DNA from: Neobacillus nitrireducens
GTDB lineage: Bacteria > Bacillota > Bacilli > Bacillales > Cytobacillaceae
Reading direction: 5' to 3'
NCBI RefSeq assembly: GCF_030915405.1
Contig: NZ_CP133262.1
Location: 310,001 to 374,000 of the forward strand
DNA: 64,000 nucleotides
The notes under the pieces are model-generated. The model had not been told where the DNA came from. It saw nothing but the letters and a program-made list of their open reading frames with translations, and ran no database searches. Positions 7,922-16,530 of this stretch are shown piece after piece. A program made the translations under genes and the position numbers. Within the stretch, counting starts at the first letter, position 1, and each line of letters begins with the position of its first letter.

Positions 7922-9416
7922 CGGGCTCTCGTCGGACATGTACCTTCAGGAGTACTCGGAATATTTTGGGAGGTTGGAGCGTAAGCTGTTTGTCCAGTCT
8001 TACCAGAAGGGAATGGCCTCTTCTAGCCTCAAAAAGACCTTTCTTAAGCAATTTGGGATTACATCCCGGCAGTTCAATTCGCTAAGGATGCAGCTAGATG
8101 GAAAGGTCTCGTCTTTTATCGAAAAAAGAAAATTAGAACTTCATGAGTTGGAATCCAAAATTACGTACTTACAAAAAATCATCGACAAGAAAACCACTCA
8201 AAGAAGACAACTACTTCAAAAACTCCAGGAAATCCCGCAAACGCACCCTTCCTTTCAAAAAATCCATAAAACCTATCGAAACCTTAAATTTTACCTACAT
8301 CAGAAGAAACGCAGGCTCAGAAACTTTCTACAAAAACTAGAAAAATGGAAGTCAATCAAGGAAAAGGGCAGAATTCAAATCTGTTTTGGCTCGAAGACGC
8401 TTTTCCATAAACAATTTCATTTAGAAGAAAATGGGTACAAGCATCACCAGGAATGGAGAAAGGATTGGCTCGATGCCCGAAGAGCACAATTTTTGGTTAT
8501 TGGCTCCAAGGATGAAACTTTTGGGAATCAAACATGCACCTATAATATGAAGAACACCCTAAGATTACGTGTAGCGGATCACTTTATTGATAAATATGGA
8601 AAGTATATTGAGTTTCCTAACGTGACTTTTCCCTATGGTCAAGAGTGGTTAGACCTGGCGAAGATTCCTATTATGGGGTATACCCGGAGTGGAAGACCTC
8701 AAAAATACTATTCTTCGATTACGTATCGTTTGATCAAGCAGGACAAGGGATGGTATGTGAATGCAACCGTTGAAAGAGAAACACCCAAAGTGGGGACTTC
8801 GAATCTTAATGGGCTGATTGGAATCGATATAAATGCCGGATTCCTCTCCATATGTGAAATAGATCGATTTGGAAATCCCATCAAAAGTTGGACCATAAAC
8901 GTGCCGATGTATAGCCGGAGAAAAGAACAGATCCTTGCATCTATGAATGATGCCATCAAGGAAATACTAGATTACGCTGTTTTAGTTCAAAAAGATGTGA
9001 TGATTGAGAAGCTGGATTTTTCAAAGAAAAAGACCCAACTGCGAGAAAAGGGAAAAGCTTATGCAAGGATGCTTTCAGGATTTGCTTATTCCTCGTTTCA
9101 GAATTTAATGGAGTCGAAAGCAAAAAAGCTGGGTGTGAGAATCAAACGGGTCAATCCCGCCTATACAAGCCAAATTGGGCAGATAAAATTTATGGCACGA
9201 TATGGCCTAAACTCCCATGCCGCCGCCGCTTGTATGATTGCGAGAAGAGGGTATCGTTTTAAAATAGAAAAACTGAAATATGATTCCATCCTATCCTTCC
9301 ATAAGGATTTTGATAGAAATCAATCCAACCTTAGCAAGTGGAGAAGGATGACAAGCCATTGGAAAAAACACTATTCATTCCAAGATAAAATTGAATTGTT
9401 AAAAGCCGATCGATAA
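7875..9416 (+). CDS. tnpB: TnpB-related RNA-guided nuclease-like protein of the IS607 element
   Basis: A 513-residue protein with a basic, coiled N-terminal half (about 80-170) and a C-terminal RuvC-like domain. RuvC-I Asp318 is in LIGIDINAG and RuvC-II Glu378 in DVMIEKLDF. Two usual TnpB features are missing: there is no CxxC zinc ribbon between RuvC-II and III, and the third acidic residue (normally DxxxNAA) is replaced by NSHAAAA (446-452). This matches the 'TnpB-related' subgroup, where a degenerate zinc ribbon appears to be common. Whether it cleaves DNA is open. AAGGGGG precedes the ATG. Confidence 0.85.
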   Translation: MLQTYQTKLKNIPLLNGLSSDMYLQEYSEYFGRLERKLFVQSYQKGMASSSLKKTFLKQFGITSRQFNSLRMQLDGKVSSFIEKRKLELHELESKITYLQKIIDKKTTQRRQLLQKLQEIPQTHPSFQKIHKTYRNLKFYLHQKKRRLRNFLQKLEKWKSIKEKGRIQICFGSKTLFHKQFHLEENGYKHHQEWRKDWLDARRAQFLVIGSKDETFGNQTCTYNMKNTLRLRVADHFIDKYGKYIEFPNVTFPYGQEWLDLAKIPIMGYTRSGRPQKYYSSITYRLIKQDKGWYVNATVERETPKVGTSNLNGLIGIDINAGFLSICEIDRFGNPIKSWTINVPMYSRRKEQILASMNDAIKEILDYAVLVQKDVMIEKLDFSKKKTQLREKGKAYARMLSGFAYSSFQNLMESKAKKLGVRIKRVNPAYTSQIGQIKFMARYGLNSHAAAACMIARRGYRFKIEKLKYDSILSFHKDFDRNQSNLSKWRRMTSHWKKHYSFQDKIELLKADR

Positions 9417-9749
9417 GAAAGTAAAATTGGAGCAACGCTTCCTCTTTACCTGCAAGGAAGAAAAGGACCACGTACTCCAATTTCTGTAAAGTTTTCTTTA
9501 CCAACGTGGCTAACAGCCTTTCTAGAGTACTGAAAGGTATCCTGTATCGTGCTTTTCTTATTGAAAAACATGGTATTGAGACGGAAACGATAAAGTAAAT
9601 TGTGGTTGAAAGACTCTGATTTTACGGATGTTTCCATTCTAGAATTAGGGCGTGATTCCCTATAGTGATTCGCAAAAAGCTCTGTTCGTTTTGCGTGCTA
9701 AATGGAAAATTACTTCCTTTAGAACACATGGATTTTTCTTTGTACATGA
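9417..9749 (+). ncRNA. Probable omega RNA / right end of the IS607 element
   Basis: This non-coding interval after tnpB has strong secondary structure: AAATTGGAG (9424-9432) with CTCCAATTT (9475-9483), enclosing CTTCCT...AGGAAG, and CGCAAAA (9671-9677) with TTTTGCG (9689-9695). TnpB systems place a structured guide RNA here, running to the element end. Exact RNA ends are not determinable. An antisense 63-codon frame in the interval looks spurious. Confidence 0.5.
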
Positions 9750-9756
9750 ATGTCTA

Positions 9757-10778
9757 TGTTTTTAGGAACGGTTTTGTCAAAAGGGAAGGTTTGCATTAAT
9801 GCTACCAATTATATTTTTAATATGGATGTCATGAGAGCAGCGGCGGCTGTCGGGGTCAGTGTCCTTGACCTTGGGGGTCTCTATAAGCTGACAAAAGAGC
9901 AGTTGAAGCTAGATCAACTAATGAAAGATGCCAATATCCTGTCCATTGTTGGAATGGGGTCTGATCCGGGTACTTCAAATATTTTTAGTCGATATGGGGT
10001 GGATCTACTAGATTCAGCAGAAGAAATCCATATTCGGTATGGATCCTCGTCTTCAGGTGTAACCTTTCCATTTGCTATCGATACGATTATCGATGAAGCA
10101 ACAAAAAATGCTGTGGCGGTTCAAGAGGGAACTGTCCTTGAAATCCCTCCGCTCGCCGATGAAGAGCTTACGTTTTTTCATGAAGACGTCGGAGCACAAA
10201 AAACCTATTCCATTATTCATTCAGAATTGGCTACATTGCCTGACAGCTTTCCGGAATTAAAGACCATCACTTACAAGGATTCTTGGGATCCAGCCACGAT
10301 TGAAAAAATAAAAACCCTGCATTCTTTAGGACTCTTACAGACCGAACCAATAGAAGTTTTAGGAGAGAATGTTTCGCCTCGGAGGCAAATTGTTTCCCTT
10401 TTGCAAAAGCTGTTAGTCGTGAAAGAAGAACCAATTTGGGGGAAAGATTCATTGCTTGTTGAGGTAAAAGGCTGGAAGAATGGAAATAAAGCTTCCGTGA
10501 AATTAGAATTACTGACAGACTATCAGCCAAAATGGAAGGCCAGCGCCACTCAATACGCGACAGCCATCCCAGCCTCCATCGTGGCCCAAATGATCATCAA
10601 CGGTGAGGTGACGGAAACAGGAGTAAAACCACCTGAAACATGTATTGATCCAAAAACATTCCTAGCCTATCTGAATCAAAAAAATGTCAACCTGCATATT
10701 ACCTACACCGAAACCGTTACACCAAACCGTGAAACAGCTAACTGGCAAGCGCCTAGATTTGTGGAAACCGAACATTGA
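9757..10778 (+). pseudogene. Saccharopine dehydrogenase-like protein, 3' part
   Basis: Continues the gene broken at about 7189: KVCINATNYIFNMDVMRAA and SVLDLGG of the Rossmann domain, GMGSDPGTSNI, then the alpha/beta C-terminal domain, ending normally near RFVETEH. An ATG at 9750 lies in frame but has no Shine-Dalgarno sequence and belongs to the element edge, so this part is probably not translated as a functional enzyme. The intact protein would be a roughly 400-residue NAD(P)-dependent dehydrogenase or reductase of unknown substrate. Confidence 0.8.
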
Positions 10779-10803
10779 CAGACTCACACAGGTTGAGAAT
10801 TTT

Positions 10804-10854
10804 GAGGTCAGTCCCCCGGTGCATTAAAGCGTTACTTCACCAGGGACTGGCCTC
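10804..10854. repeat. Long hairpin (GAGGTCAGTCCC / GGGACTGGCCTC)
   Basis: A 12-bp stem with one G-U pair, extended by GGTG/CACC, lies between convergent genes. No clear T-tract follows on the plus strand, so it is either a weak bidirectional terminator or an intergenic palindromic repeat. Related GGTCAGTC-type strings occur at about 10870 and 43155. Confidence 0.5.
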
Positions 10855-10966
10855 ATTTCTCTGAAAAGGTGCCTGATCCCCCGGATATTCCATTAATTAC
10901 ATAGTTACTTTTCAAGGTGTCTGCCTTTGGATTAATAGATTTACGTTTTAACTACCATACAATACA

Positions 10967-11677
10967 CTACCTATTTGACGTCAGAATCTGATCATCAGAC
11001 CACTTCATTAAATAATTAAAGACTGCCATACTAAAAGCATTATAGCCTTCTGCCGTTAAATGGATGCCGTCCTCGCTGATTAAATTAATCGAGTCACCGG
11101 CTTTTTTAATAGCTGTTCTAACATCAATTTTTGGTACCTTTAACTCATCTGCCAATTTATTTAAATGGTAGTTATACATTCCATGCCAGTGTTGAATACC
11201 CCCTAATTTACCAATCCAGTTTCCAATAGAAGGGCTATATTGGGTGGAAATGGTCTGATAATATCTGACTGGGTCTAATGGTGGCAGGGTAGCTATGATT
11301 GGGATAATACCACTATCTCGCATTTTTTTAACAATTTCACTGATATTCGCTAAATACCGTTGGAGTGAAACGATAGCTTGATGTTCCTCCTTGGGTTTTT
11401 CAATAATTTCATTCCAGTTAAAATTGCAGTCGTTTCCGCCAACTTCAATTATCGTATAATCGGGATGTTCATTTAGTACATCCTTTTCTAGTCTTGATAA
11501 CATTAAATCAGAGTTATCATTAAAAACTCCTTTGTTAATAACGGTAACATCATTTTCTTCCTGCTGATTAAATAACTCTTGCAAGAAAGCAGGATAGTTT
11601 TCCTTCAGAATTCGCAATCTCCCTTTTACTACGGAAACCCCACGAGTTAAACTATCGCCAAAACAAATAATTTTCAT
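10967..11677 (-). CDS. SGNH/GDSL-family esterase or lipase
   Basis: A 236-residue SGNH hydrolase. Block I is FGDSLTRGV with the nucleophile Ser, block III is VGGNDCNF and block V is DGIHLTAEGY with the catalytic Asp and His. There is no signal peptide, so it is probably cytoplasmic. The ATG starts directly at MKIICFGDS, typical for this group. It is monocistronic and divergent from the MFS gene. Substrate is unknown; relatives act on acyl or acetyl esters. Confidence 0.85.
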   Translation of the reverse strand: MKIICFGDSLTRGVSVVKGRLRILKENYPAFLQELFNQQEENDVTVINKGVFNDNSDLMLSRLEKDVLNEHPDYTIIEVGGNDCNFNWNEIIEKPKEEHQAIVSLQRYLANISEIVKKMRDSGIIPIIATLPPLDPVRYYQTISTQYSPSIGNWIGKLGGIQHWHGMYNYHLNKLADELKVPKIDVRTAIKKAGDSINLISEDGIHLTAEGYNAFSMAVFNYLMKWSDDQILTSNR

Positions 11678-11779
11678 TCATATCACCATTCTTGGGCGGA
11701 TTTTTCTTTTAATATAACATCTTCATAAAATGAAGAATAATTACATTTGTCATCTTTTTGATAAAAATTAAAAAGGGGA

Positions 11780-11794
11780 GTGACTTATTGTCAC
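11780..11794. promoter_or_regulatory. Inverted repeat upstream of the MFS transporter
   Basis: GTGAC-TTATT-GTCAC is a perfect palindrome in the divergent interval between the SGNH hydrolase and the MFS gene. It is probably an operator; the protein is unknown. Confidence 0.4.
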
Positions 11795-11810
11795 ATTTTC
11801 ACTTTTCTAA

Positions 11811-11827
11811 TATAAAAAAAATTTATG
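11811..11827. promoter_or_regulatory. LysR-type operator candidate 1 (TATAA-N7-TTATG)
   Basis: Same pattern as the sites at 13516, 16379 and 16495. It fits the LysR T-N11-A rule and lies 140 bp upstream of the MFS gene. Confidence 0.45.
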
Positions 11828-11945
11828 ATAGTTTATAAATAAACAATATTTTTTTAATTCAATAAATTATGATAACTTTTAAATAACACCATTAATAAGC
11901 TTATTAATTGAGAAAAAGTAACAGAGGGGAAACGGGGGAAAAAAG

Positions 11946-11975
11946 ATGAAAAGGGGAGGGAATTACCATGAGTAG
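11946..11975 (+). CDS. Upstream 9-codon ORF overlapping the MFS start
   Basis: ATG...TAG encodes MKRGGNYHE. It has its own Shine-Dalgarno sequence (GGGGG, 7 nt upstream), and its last codons overlap the MFS ATG at 11968. It may couple or attenuate translation of the transporter. Alternatively it is a chance consequence of the purine-rich Shine-Dalgarno region. Confidence 0.3.
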   Translation: MKRGGNYHE

Positions 11976-13350
11976 AACAATTGGGCTTAATATTGCCAAT
12001 CGTATGGATCGTTTACCTATTTCTTCAGTCCATAAGAGAGTAATTTTTACTTTAGCCATTGCTTATTTTTTTGAATTCGCAGATTTGAATACGTTTTCAT
12101 ATGCAGCACCTGCAATAATGAAACAGTGGAATTTGCCAATGAATGTTATTGCAACCATTAACGCCAGTGCTTTCTTCGGAATGTTTTTGGGGGCTACCTT
12201 AGGCGGCGTGCTTGGCGATAAAGCTGGAAGAAAGAAAGCTATTACTATTGGATTAGTACTATTATCTATATTTTCAGGGCTGAATGCGCTTGCTTGGGAT
12301 GTATGGTCACTGTCAATTTTTAGATTTATAACAGGGATGGCTGCTTCAGCTTTATTGGTGAATGCTAATACTTACATCATTGAATTCTTCCCAAAAGCTG
12401 TTCGTGGTAAGTATCAAGGATTAGCGGTAGGAATTGGTATTACTGGTATCCCTATTACGAGTTATGTTGCTAGTTTGGTAGTTCCAATGGGGGATTTTGG
12501 CTGGAGACTTGTATTCATATGGGGAGCGTTGGGGATCTTCGCTTTATTCGGTATCGTAAAATTGTTTGAAATACCACGTTGGTATGAAATGAAGGGACAA
12601 GTAAGTAAAGCGAAAGCAACCATTGAACAAATTGAAAAAAGCATTGCAAGTGAAAAAGGTCCTTTAGCTAAGCCAGATCCGGAAGTTTCAGTTGCTCGTG
12701 TAACTACAGGTAAAATGTCTGATGTTTTCAAGGGAATTTACCGTAAACGTACAACCATTCTAATTGCAGTTTGGATTCTTCAAACAATTGCATTCTATGG
12801 ATTTGGATCATGGGTTCCAACTCTATTGGTAAATCAAGGAATTGATATCTCGAAGACCTTACTTTATAGCACATTAATTACCTTAGGGGCTCCATTAGGC
12901 GCATTTACGGGTGCACTGATTTCGGACCGCTTTGAGAGAAAAACAAATATTATTGCTGCCAGCTTATTCCTTGCCATTGCCGTGTTCTTATTCGGGGCCA
13001 CATTAAATCCAGTTATGATCGTTATCTTTGGCTTTCTTATTAACTATATCGAAAGAACCTTCTCATCAAATTTATATACTTATACATCAGAACTCTACGG
13101 AACAGAAGTGCGTTCTTTTGGACAAGGAATGACTTATGGAATCGGCCGTGCTTCCAATATTATCGGACCATTTATTATTAGTTTTATATACACAGGATTT
13201 GGATACTTTAACGTATTTATCCTGATATCCCTTGTTTGGGTTTTAACAGCTGTAGCTATATTCTTTGGCCCACGTACTTCTAAGAGAAGTCTCGAAGAAA
13301 TCAACGGGACACAATCGAATGAAAAATTCCCACAATCATCCAATCTTTAG
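11968..13350 (+). CDS. MFS carboxylate transporter (TcuC-like role)
   Basis: A 460-residue, 12-helix major facilitator. Helix 1 has FEFADLNTFSYAAPAI, the loop 2-3 motif is GDKAGRKKA, and a long central loop (about 205-250) separates the two halves. The sequence is of the aromatic-acid/dicarboxylate proton-symporter type. It directly precedes tcuA and tcuB, and in Salmonella the tricarballylate operon also encodes an MFS transporter (TcuC). Uptake of tricarballylate, citrate or a related carboxylate is therefore inferred. Translation may be coupled to a short upstream ORF. Confidence 0.8.
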   Translation: MSRTIGLNIANRMDRLPISSVHKRVIFTLAIAYFFEFADLNTFSYAAPAIMKQWNLPMNVIATINASAFFGMFLGATLGGVLGDKAGRKKAITIGLVLLSIFSGLNALAWDVWSLSIFRFITGMAASALLVNANTYIIEFFPKAVRGKYQGLAVGIGITGIPITSYVASLVVPMGDFGWRLVFIWGALGIFALFGIVKLFEIPRWYEMKGQVSKAKATIEQIEKSIASEKGPLAKPDPEVSVARVTTGKMSDVFKGIYRKRTTILIAVWILQTIAFYGFGSWVPTLLVNQGIDISKTLLYSTLITLGAPLGAFTGALISDRFERKTNIIAASLFLAIAVFLFGATLNPVMIVIFGFLINYIERTFSSNLYTYTSELYGTEVRSFGQGMTYGIGRASNIIGPFIISFIYTGFGYFNVFILISLVWVLTAVAIFFGPRTSKRSLEEINGTQSNEKFPQSSNL

Positions 13351-13362
13351 TCTGAAAAAAAC

Positions 13363-13384
13363 GGCACTCTAAGGGGTGTCTTTT
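13363..13384 (+). terminator. Probable terminator after the MFS gene
   Basis: GGCACTC-TAAG-GGGTGTC (7-bp stem with two G-U pairs) followed by TTTT. It is weak, so read-through into tcuAB is possible. Confidence 0.5.
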
Positions 13385-13515
13385 CCATTTTCAGTAATAA
13401 ATATTAGGTTTTCTGAATTCTCAAAAGATGGAGTTAAAACAAGTATCTAGTATCAGTTTCTTTTTTTTTAATTTTTATACTAGTCTTAAACTTTTTTATA
13501 TCACTCATAATCTAT

Positions 13516-13532
13516 CATAAGTTAAATTTATG
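13516..13532. promoter_or_regulatory. LysR-type operator candidate 2 (CATAA-N7-TTATG)
   Basis: CATAAGTTAAATTTATG, 107 bp upstream of tcuA, is a match to the shared palindrome of this cluster. The 13385-13622 interval is otherwise very AT-rich. Confidence 0.5.
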
Positions 13533-13622
13533 GACTTATATAAAATTTTAATATTTTTTTTATTCATAATATTATATTAAAGTTATATTAAAGGCTGATA
13601 CATCACGAAAGGGGATTTAATA

Positions 13623-15014
13623 ATGGAGACGGATGTTTTAGTAGTCGGTGGCGGGAACGCTGCTCTCGCTGCTGCACTATCAGCTCGCGATCAAGGGGTA
13701 GAGGTGCTGGTAATTGAAAGGGCTCCTAAATTTTATCGCGGCGGTAATAGCAGACTAACCCGGGACTATAGGGTAATGAATTTACAAGAGAATGAATATA
13801 TGACTGGTAAGTATCCTGAGGAAGAATTCTTGGAGGATTTAAGGCGTGTTGCTGGGGGGGAAATCAATGAACCTATTGCAAGATTAGTTGTGCGTAAATC
13901 CGAGGAACTTCCCTACTGGCTTAACAAGCAGGGAATTCAATGGCAGCCGGCCCTTTCTGGGACCCTTCATTTAGGAAGAACGAATATCTTCCAGCTTGGC
14001 GGCGGTAAGGCTGTAATGAATTCGTACTATCAAACGGCTAAAGCAAAAGGGGTAGAAGTCTGGTACGATTCAATGCTTGAAGATATAGAAATAAGTGGCA
14101 CTAAGTTCAAGGCTGCTAAAGTTCGCAGGAATAACCAGATTGAGACAATCAAAGCAAAAACGATCATATTTGCTGCTGGCGGTTTTGAAGCAAATATAGA
14201 ATGGCACAAACGTTATTGGGGAGATGCTGCTGAGAATTTTATCATTCGTGGTACCCCATATAATCAGGGGAATGTTCTTGAGATGCTTCTAAATAAAGGT
14301 GCAGCACAGATAGGAGAACCCGATGCGTTTCATGCTGTTGCGGTTGATGGCAGGGCTCCAAAGTTTGACGGAGGAATTGTCACCCGGCTTGACAGTGTTC
14401 CATTTGGAATCGTTTTAAATAAGAATGGTGAGAGATTCTACGATGAAGGAGAAGACTTCTGGCCGAAACGATATGCTATTTGGGGAGGACTGATTGCCCG
14501 GCAGCCAGATCAAGTGGCTTACTCGATTATTGACAGTCAGACACTTGAAAAATTCATGCCTTCGGTATTCGAACCAGTTTCTGCAGGAACAATCGAAGAG
14601 TTGGCGGAAAAACTGGGTCTTAACCCTAAAGAAGTTGCTAAGACAGTTAAAGACTTTAACAAGGCCGTTCGTCCGGGAACGTTTAATCCAGGTGAATTAG
14701 ACGACTGTAAAACAGAAGGATTAACGCCGGTAAAAAGCCATTGGGCGGTAAGGATTGATAAGCCTCCATTTTATGCTTATCCACTGAAGACTGGAATTAC
14801 ATTCACATACCTTTCAGTAGCAGTAAACGAGCAAGCAAGGATCAAGTGGAAGGATGGAAGCCTCTGTGACAATATGTTTGCAGCAGGAGAAATGGCAGCA
14901 GGAAATGTACTGCGTCGTGGGTATCTAGCTGGTTTTGGACTCACAATGGGTGCAGTTTTAGGAAGAATCGCAGGGGAGGAAGCAGCAAATGCAGTCAAAA
15001 GAGCTACTAGATGA
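13623..15014 (+). CDS. tcuA: FAD-dependent tricarballylate dehydrogenase TcuA
   Basis: Flavoprotein of the fumarate-reductase/succinate-dehydrogenase flavoprotein superfamily. In Salmonella, TcuA oxidises tricarballylate to cis-aconitate. The 463-residue product has the N-terminal dinucleotide fold VLVVGGGNAALAAAL, then IERAPKFYRGGNSRLTRDYR (a TcuA hallmark), AAGGFEAN and the C-terminal FAD/active-site region AAGEMAAGNVLRRGYLAGFG. The Shine-Dalgarno sequence is AAAGGGG. The 26-nt overlap with tcuB points to translational coupling. Electrons go to TcuB. Confidence 0.85.
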   Translation: METDVLVVGGGNAALAAALSARDQGVEVLVIERAPKFYRGGNSRLTRDYRVMNLQENEYMTGKYPEEEFLEDLRRVAGGEINEPIARLVVRKSEELPYWLNKQGIQWQPALSGTLHLGRTNIFQLGGGKAVMNSYYQTAKAKGVEVWYDSMLEDIEISGTKFKAAKVRRNNQIETIKAKTIIFAAGGFEANIEWHKRYWGDAAENFIIRGTPYNQGNVLEMLLNKGAAQIGEPDAFHAVAVDGRAPKFDGGIVTRLDSVPFGIVLNKNGERFYDEGEDFWPKRYAIWGGLIARQPDQVAYSIIDSQTLEKFMPSVFEPVSAGTIEELAEKLGLNPKEVAKTVKDFNKAVRPGTFNPGELDDCKTEGLTPVKSHWAVRIDKPPFYAYPLKTGITFTYLSVAVNEQARIKWKDGSLCDNMFAAGEMAAGNVLRRGYLAGFGLTMGAVLGRIAGEEAANAVKRATR

Positions 15015-16161
15015 TGGAAAACGACAAATGAGATTATGTAATTCATGTCGCTACTGTGAGGGATACTGCGCCGTATGGCAATCTATTGAGTGGCGCCGGG
15101 ATTTCACAGATAATGATATGACTTATTTGGCCAATCTGTGCCATGATTGCCGGGACTGCTACCATGCATGTCCATTTACCACACCGCATGAATTTGGCAT
15201 TAATCCGCCAAAACTGTTTGCGGAATTGCGTGAAGATACCTATCGAAAATATGCAAGCCCGAGAATATTTGCCAAGCTACTCGGGGAAAAACGAAGTGGC
15301 TTTTGGGTTGCATTATTCTTTGGCATCATTTTAATGTTAGCTTTAATTTTGGGAACCAACGGAACTTCTGGACTTTTAGAAGCGCAAGTAGGAACAGGAG
15401 CTTTTTATAAGTCCATGTCAGAAGCTGCCATGATTATTGTTTTCTTGGCTTTAGGAATTTGGATGGTTGGCGGCTGGTTGATCGGAATGAGCAGATTCTG
15501 GAAGGACATTAAGTCGGCTAAGTCTGAAAAAATCATTGGAAAAGATATTGTGACTGGTACAAAATATGCACTCAGCCTTCGTTATTTGGGAGGAGAAGGT
15601 TCAGGTTGTAATTATCCAACCGAGGAGCCTTCTACTATTCGACGTAAGTTTCACCATTTTGTATCTTATGGTTTTATGCTAGATCTTGCTTCGACAGCAT
15701 TAGGGGCATTTTACGCACATGTATTACACATTCCTGCTCCATATCCTGTGTACCATCCAGTAGTAATTCTGGGAACCTTAGGCGGCCTTGGAATTATTAT
15801 TGGAACGATTGGACTGTTGGTACTTAAAGCAAAAAGCGATCCTGAAGTCTCCGACGAAAAAGCAGCAAAGTCAGGAACTTCATTTATTGTTTCATTACTA
15901 GTTGTTGCAGTGACAGGGATGATCTTGTTGCTGGCTCGTGAAACAGCAGCAATGGGGATTTTGTTGGCCATCCATTTAGGAAGTGTTGCAGCGTTATTCT
16001 TCACTGCTCCTTATACTAAATTTGCACACTTTGTCTATCGTTATTTAGCTCTTATCCGTTATGCACAAGAAGAGCGCATTGCAAAACAGCCTGTTCAAGA
16101 AGAAGTGAAAGTTGGAAAACAGCCTGTAACGCCAGGTGCAACGGTTGTGGGCAAACATTGA
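14989..16161 (+). CDS. tcuB: Tricarballylate utilisation Fe-S/cytochrome-like membrane protein TcuB
   Basis: Re-oxidises TcuA and delivers electrons to the membrane. The 390-residue protein starts with two ferredoxin-type clusters, CNSCRYCEGYC and CHDCRDCYHACP. About six hydrophobic helices follow, with several His residues (HHFVSYG, HVLHIPAPYPVYH, AIHLGS, HFVYRY) suited to haem ligation. AGGGGAGG lies 9 nt upstream of the ATG inside tcuA. The overlap and partner type make the assignment strong. Confidence 0.85.
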   Translation: MQSKELLDDGKRQMRLCNSCRYCEGYCAVWQSIEWRRDFTDNDMTYLANLCHDCRDCYHACPFTTPHEFGINPPKLFAELREDTYRKYASPRIFAKLLGEKRSGFWVALFFGIILMLALILGTNGTSGLLEAQVGTGAFYKSMSEAAMIIVFLALGIWMVGGWLIGMSRFWKDIKSAKSEKIIGKDIVTGTKYALSLRYLGGEGSGCNYPTEEPSTIRRKFHHFVSYGFMLDLASTALGAFYAHVLHIPAPYPVYHPVVILGTLGGLGIIIGTIGLLVLKAKSDPEVSDEKAAKSGTSFIVSLLVVAVTGMILLLARETAAMGILLAIHLGSVAALFFTAPYTKFAHFVYRYLALIRYAQEERIAKQPVQEEVKVGKQPVTPGATVVGKH

Positions 16162-16243
16162 TAAAATTATGTTTAAGCTAAAGATTATGAATAAACATAG
16201 CAATGCTAGGATTTGGTAGTTTAATATGTTCGGATTTACTCAT

Positions 16244-16281
16244 AAAAGGGCTTTCGGTTAGTTTTCCGGAGCCCTTTTTAT
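16244..16281 (+). terminator. Intrinsic terminator of tcuAB
   Basis: AAAAGGGCT...CGG with CCG..AGCCCTTTT, then TTTATTATT. Strong hairpin and T-tract. Confidence 0.8.
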
Positions 16282-16378
16282 TATTCAAGGCAAAAACTCA
16301 TTTTGCGTAAACGCCGGTTTTTAGAAAAACTGGAGAAGTAGTATGTCCTGGAAGCCATGTTGTTTTTTTATTAGATTC

Positions 16379-16395
16379 CATAAAAATTTTTTATA
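16379..16395. promoter_or_regulatory. LysR-type operator candidate 3 (CATAA-N7-TTATA)
   Basis: CATAAAAATTTTTTATA, about 135 bp upstream of the LysR gene. It is one base off the CATAA-N7-TTATG pattern. The AT-rich context lowers its weight. Confidence 0.4.
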
Positions 16396-16492
16396 GCATT
16401 GGTTATATTAATAAATAAGTAGAAGGATAGATTTCTCCTTTCATGTCGTATATAATTTTAATTATTGAAATATTTTTAATTTAATTCAAATA

Positions 16493-16513
16493 ACCATAAA
16501 AAAATTTTATGGT
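16493..16513. promoter_or_regulatory. LysR-type operator candidate 4, autoregulatory
   Basis: ACCATAAAA-AAA-TTTTATGGT is a perfect 9-bp palindrome ending 17 bp before the regulator's start codon, a position suited to autorepression. Confidence 0.55.
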
Positions 16514-16530
16514 GAAAGAAGGAAAAATTT

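Larger units (their letters stand above)
7189..9756 (+). mobile_element. IS607-type insertion element (tnpA + tnpB)
   Basis: An element of about 2.57 kb carrying a MerR-HTH serine recombinase and an overlapping tnpB. It interrupts a saccharopine-dehydrogenase-like gene between TTTT at about 7189 and TTTTTAGG at about 9756. No terminal inverted repeats or long target duplication are visible, as is normal for IS607. The ends are inferred from where host-gene homology stops and resumes and are uncertain by several bases. Confidence 0.85.

Noticed and set aside
9446..9637. 63-codon minus-strand frame at the right end of the IS607 element
   Set aside because: It is antisense to the structured region expected to be the omega RNA, with no Shine-Dalgarno sequence.
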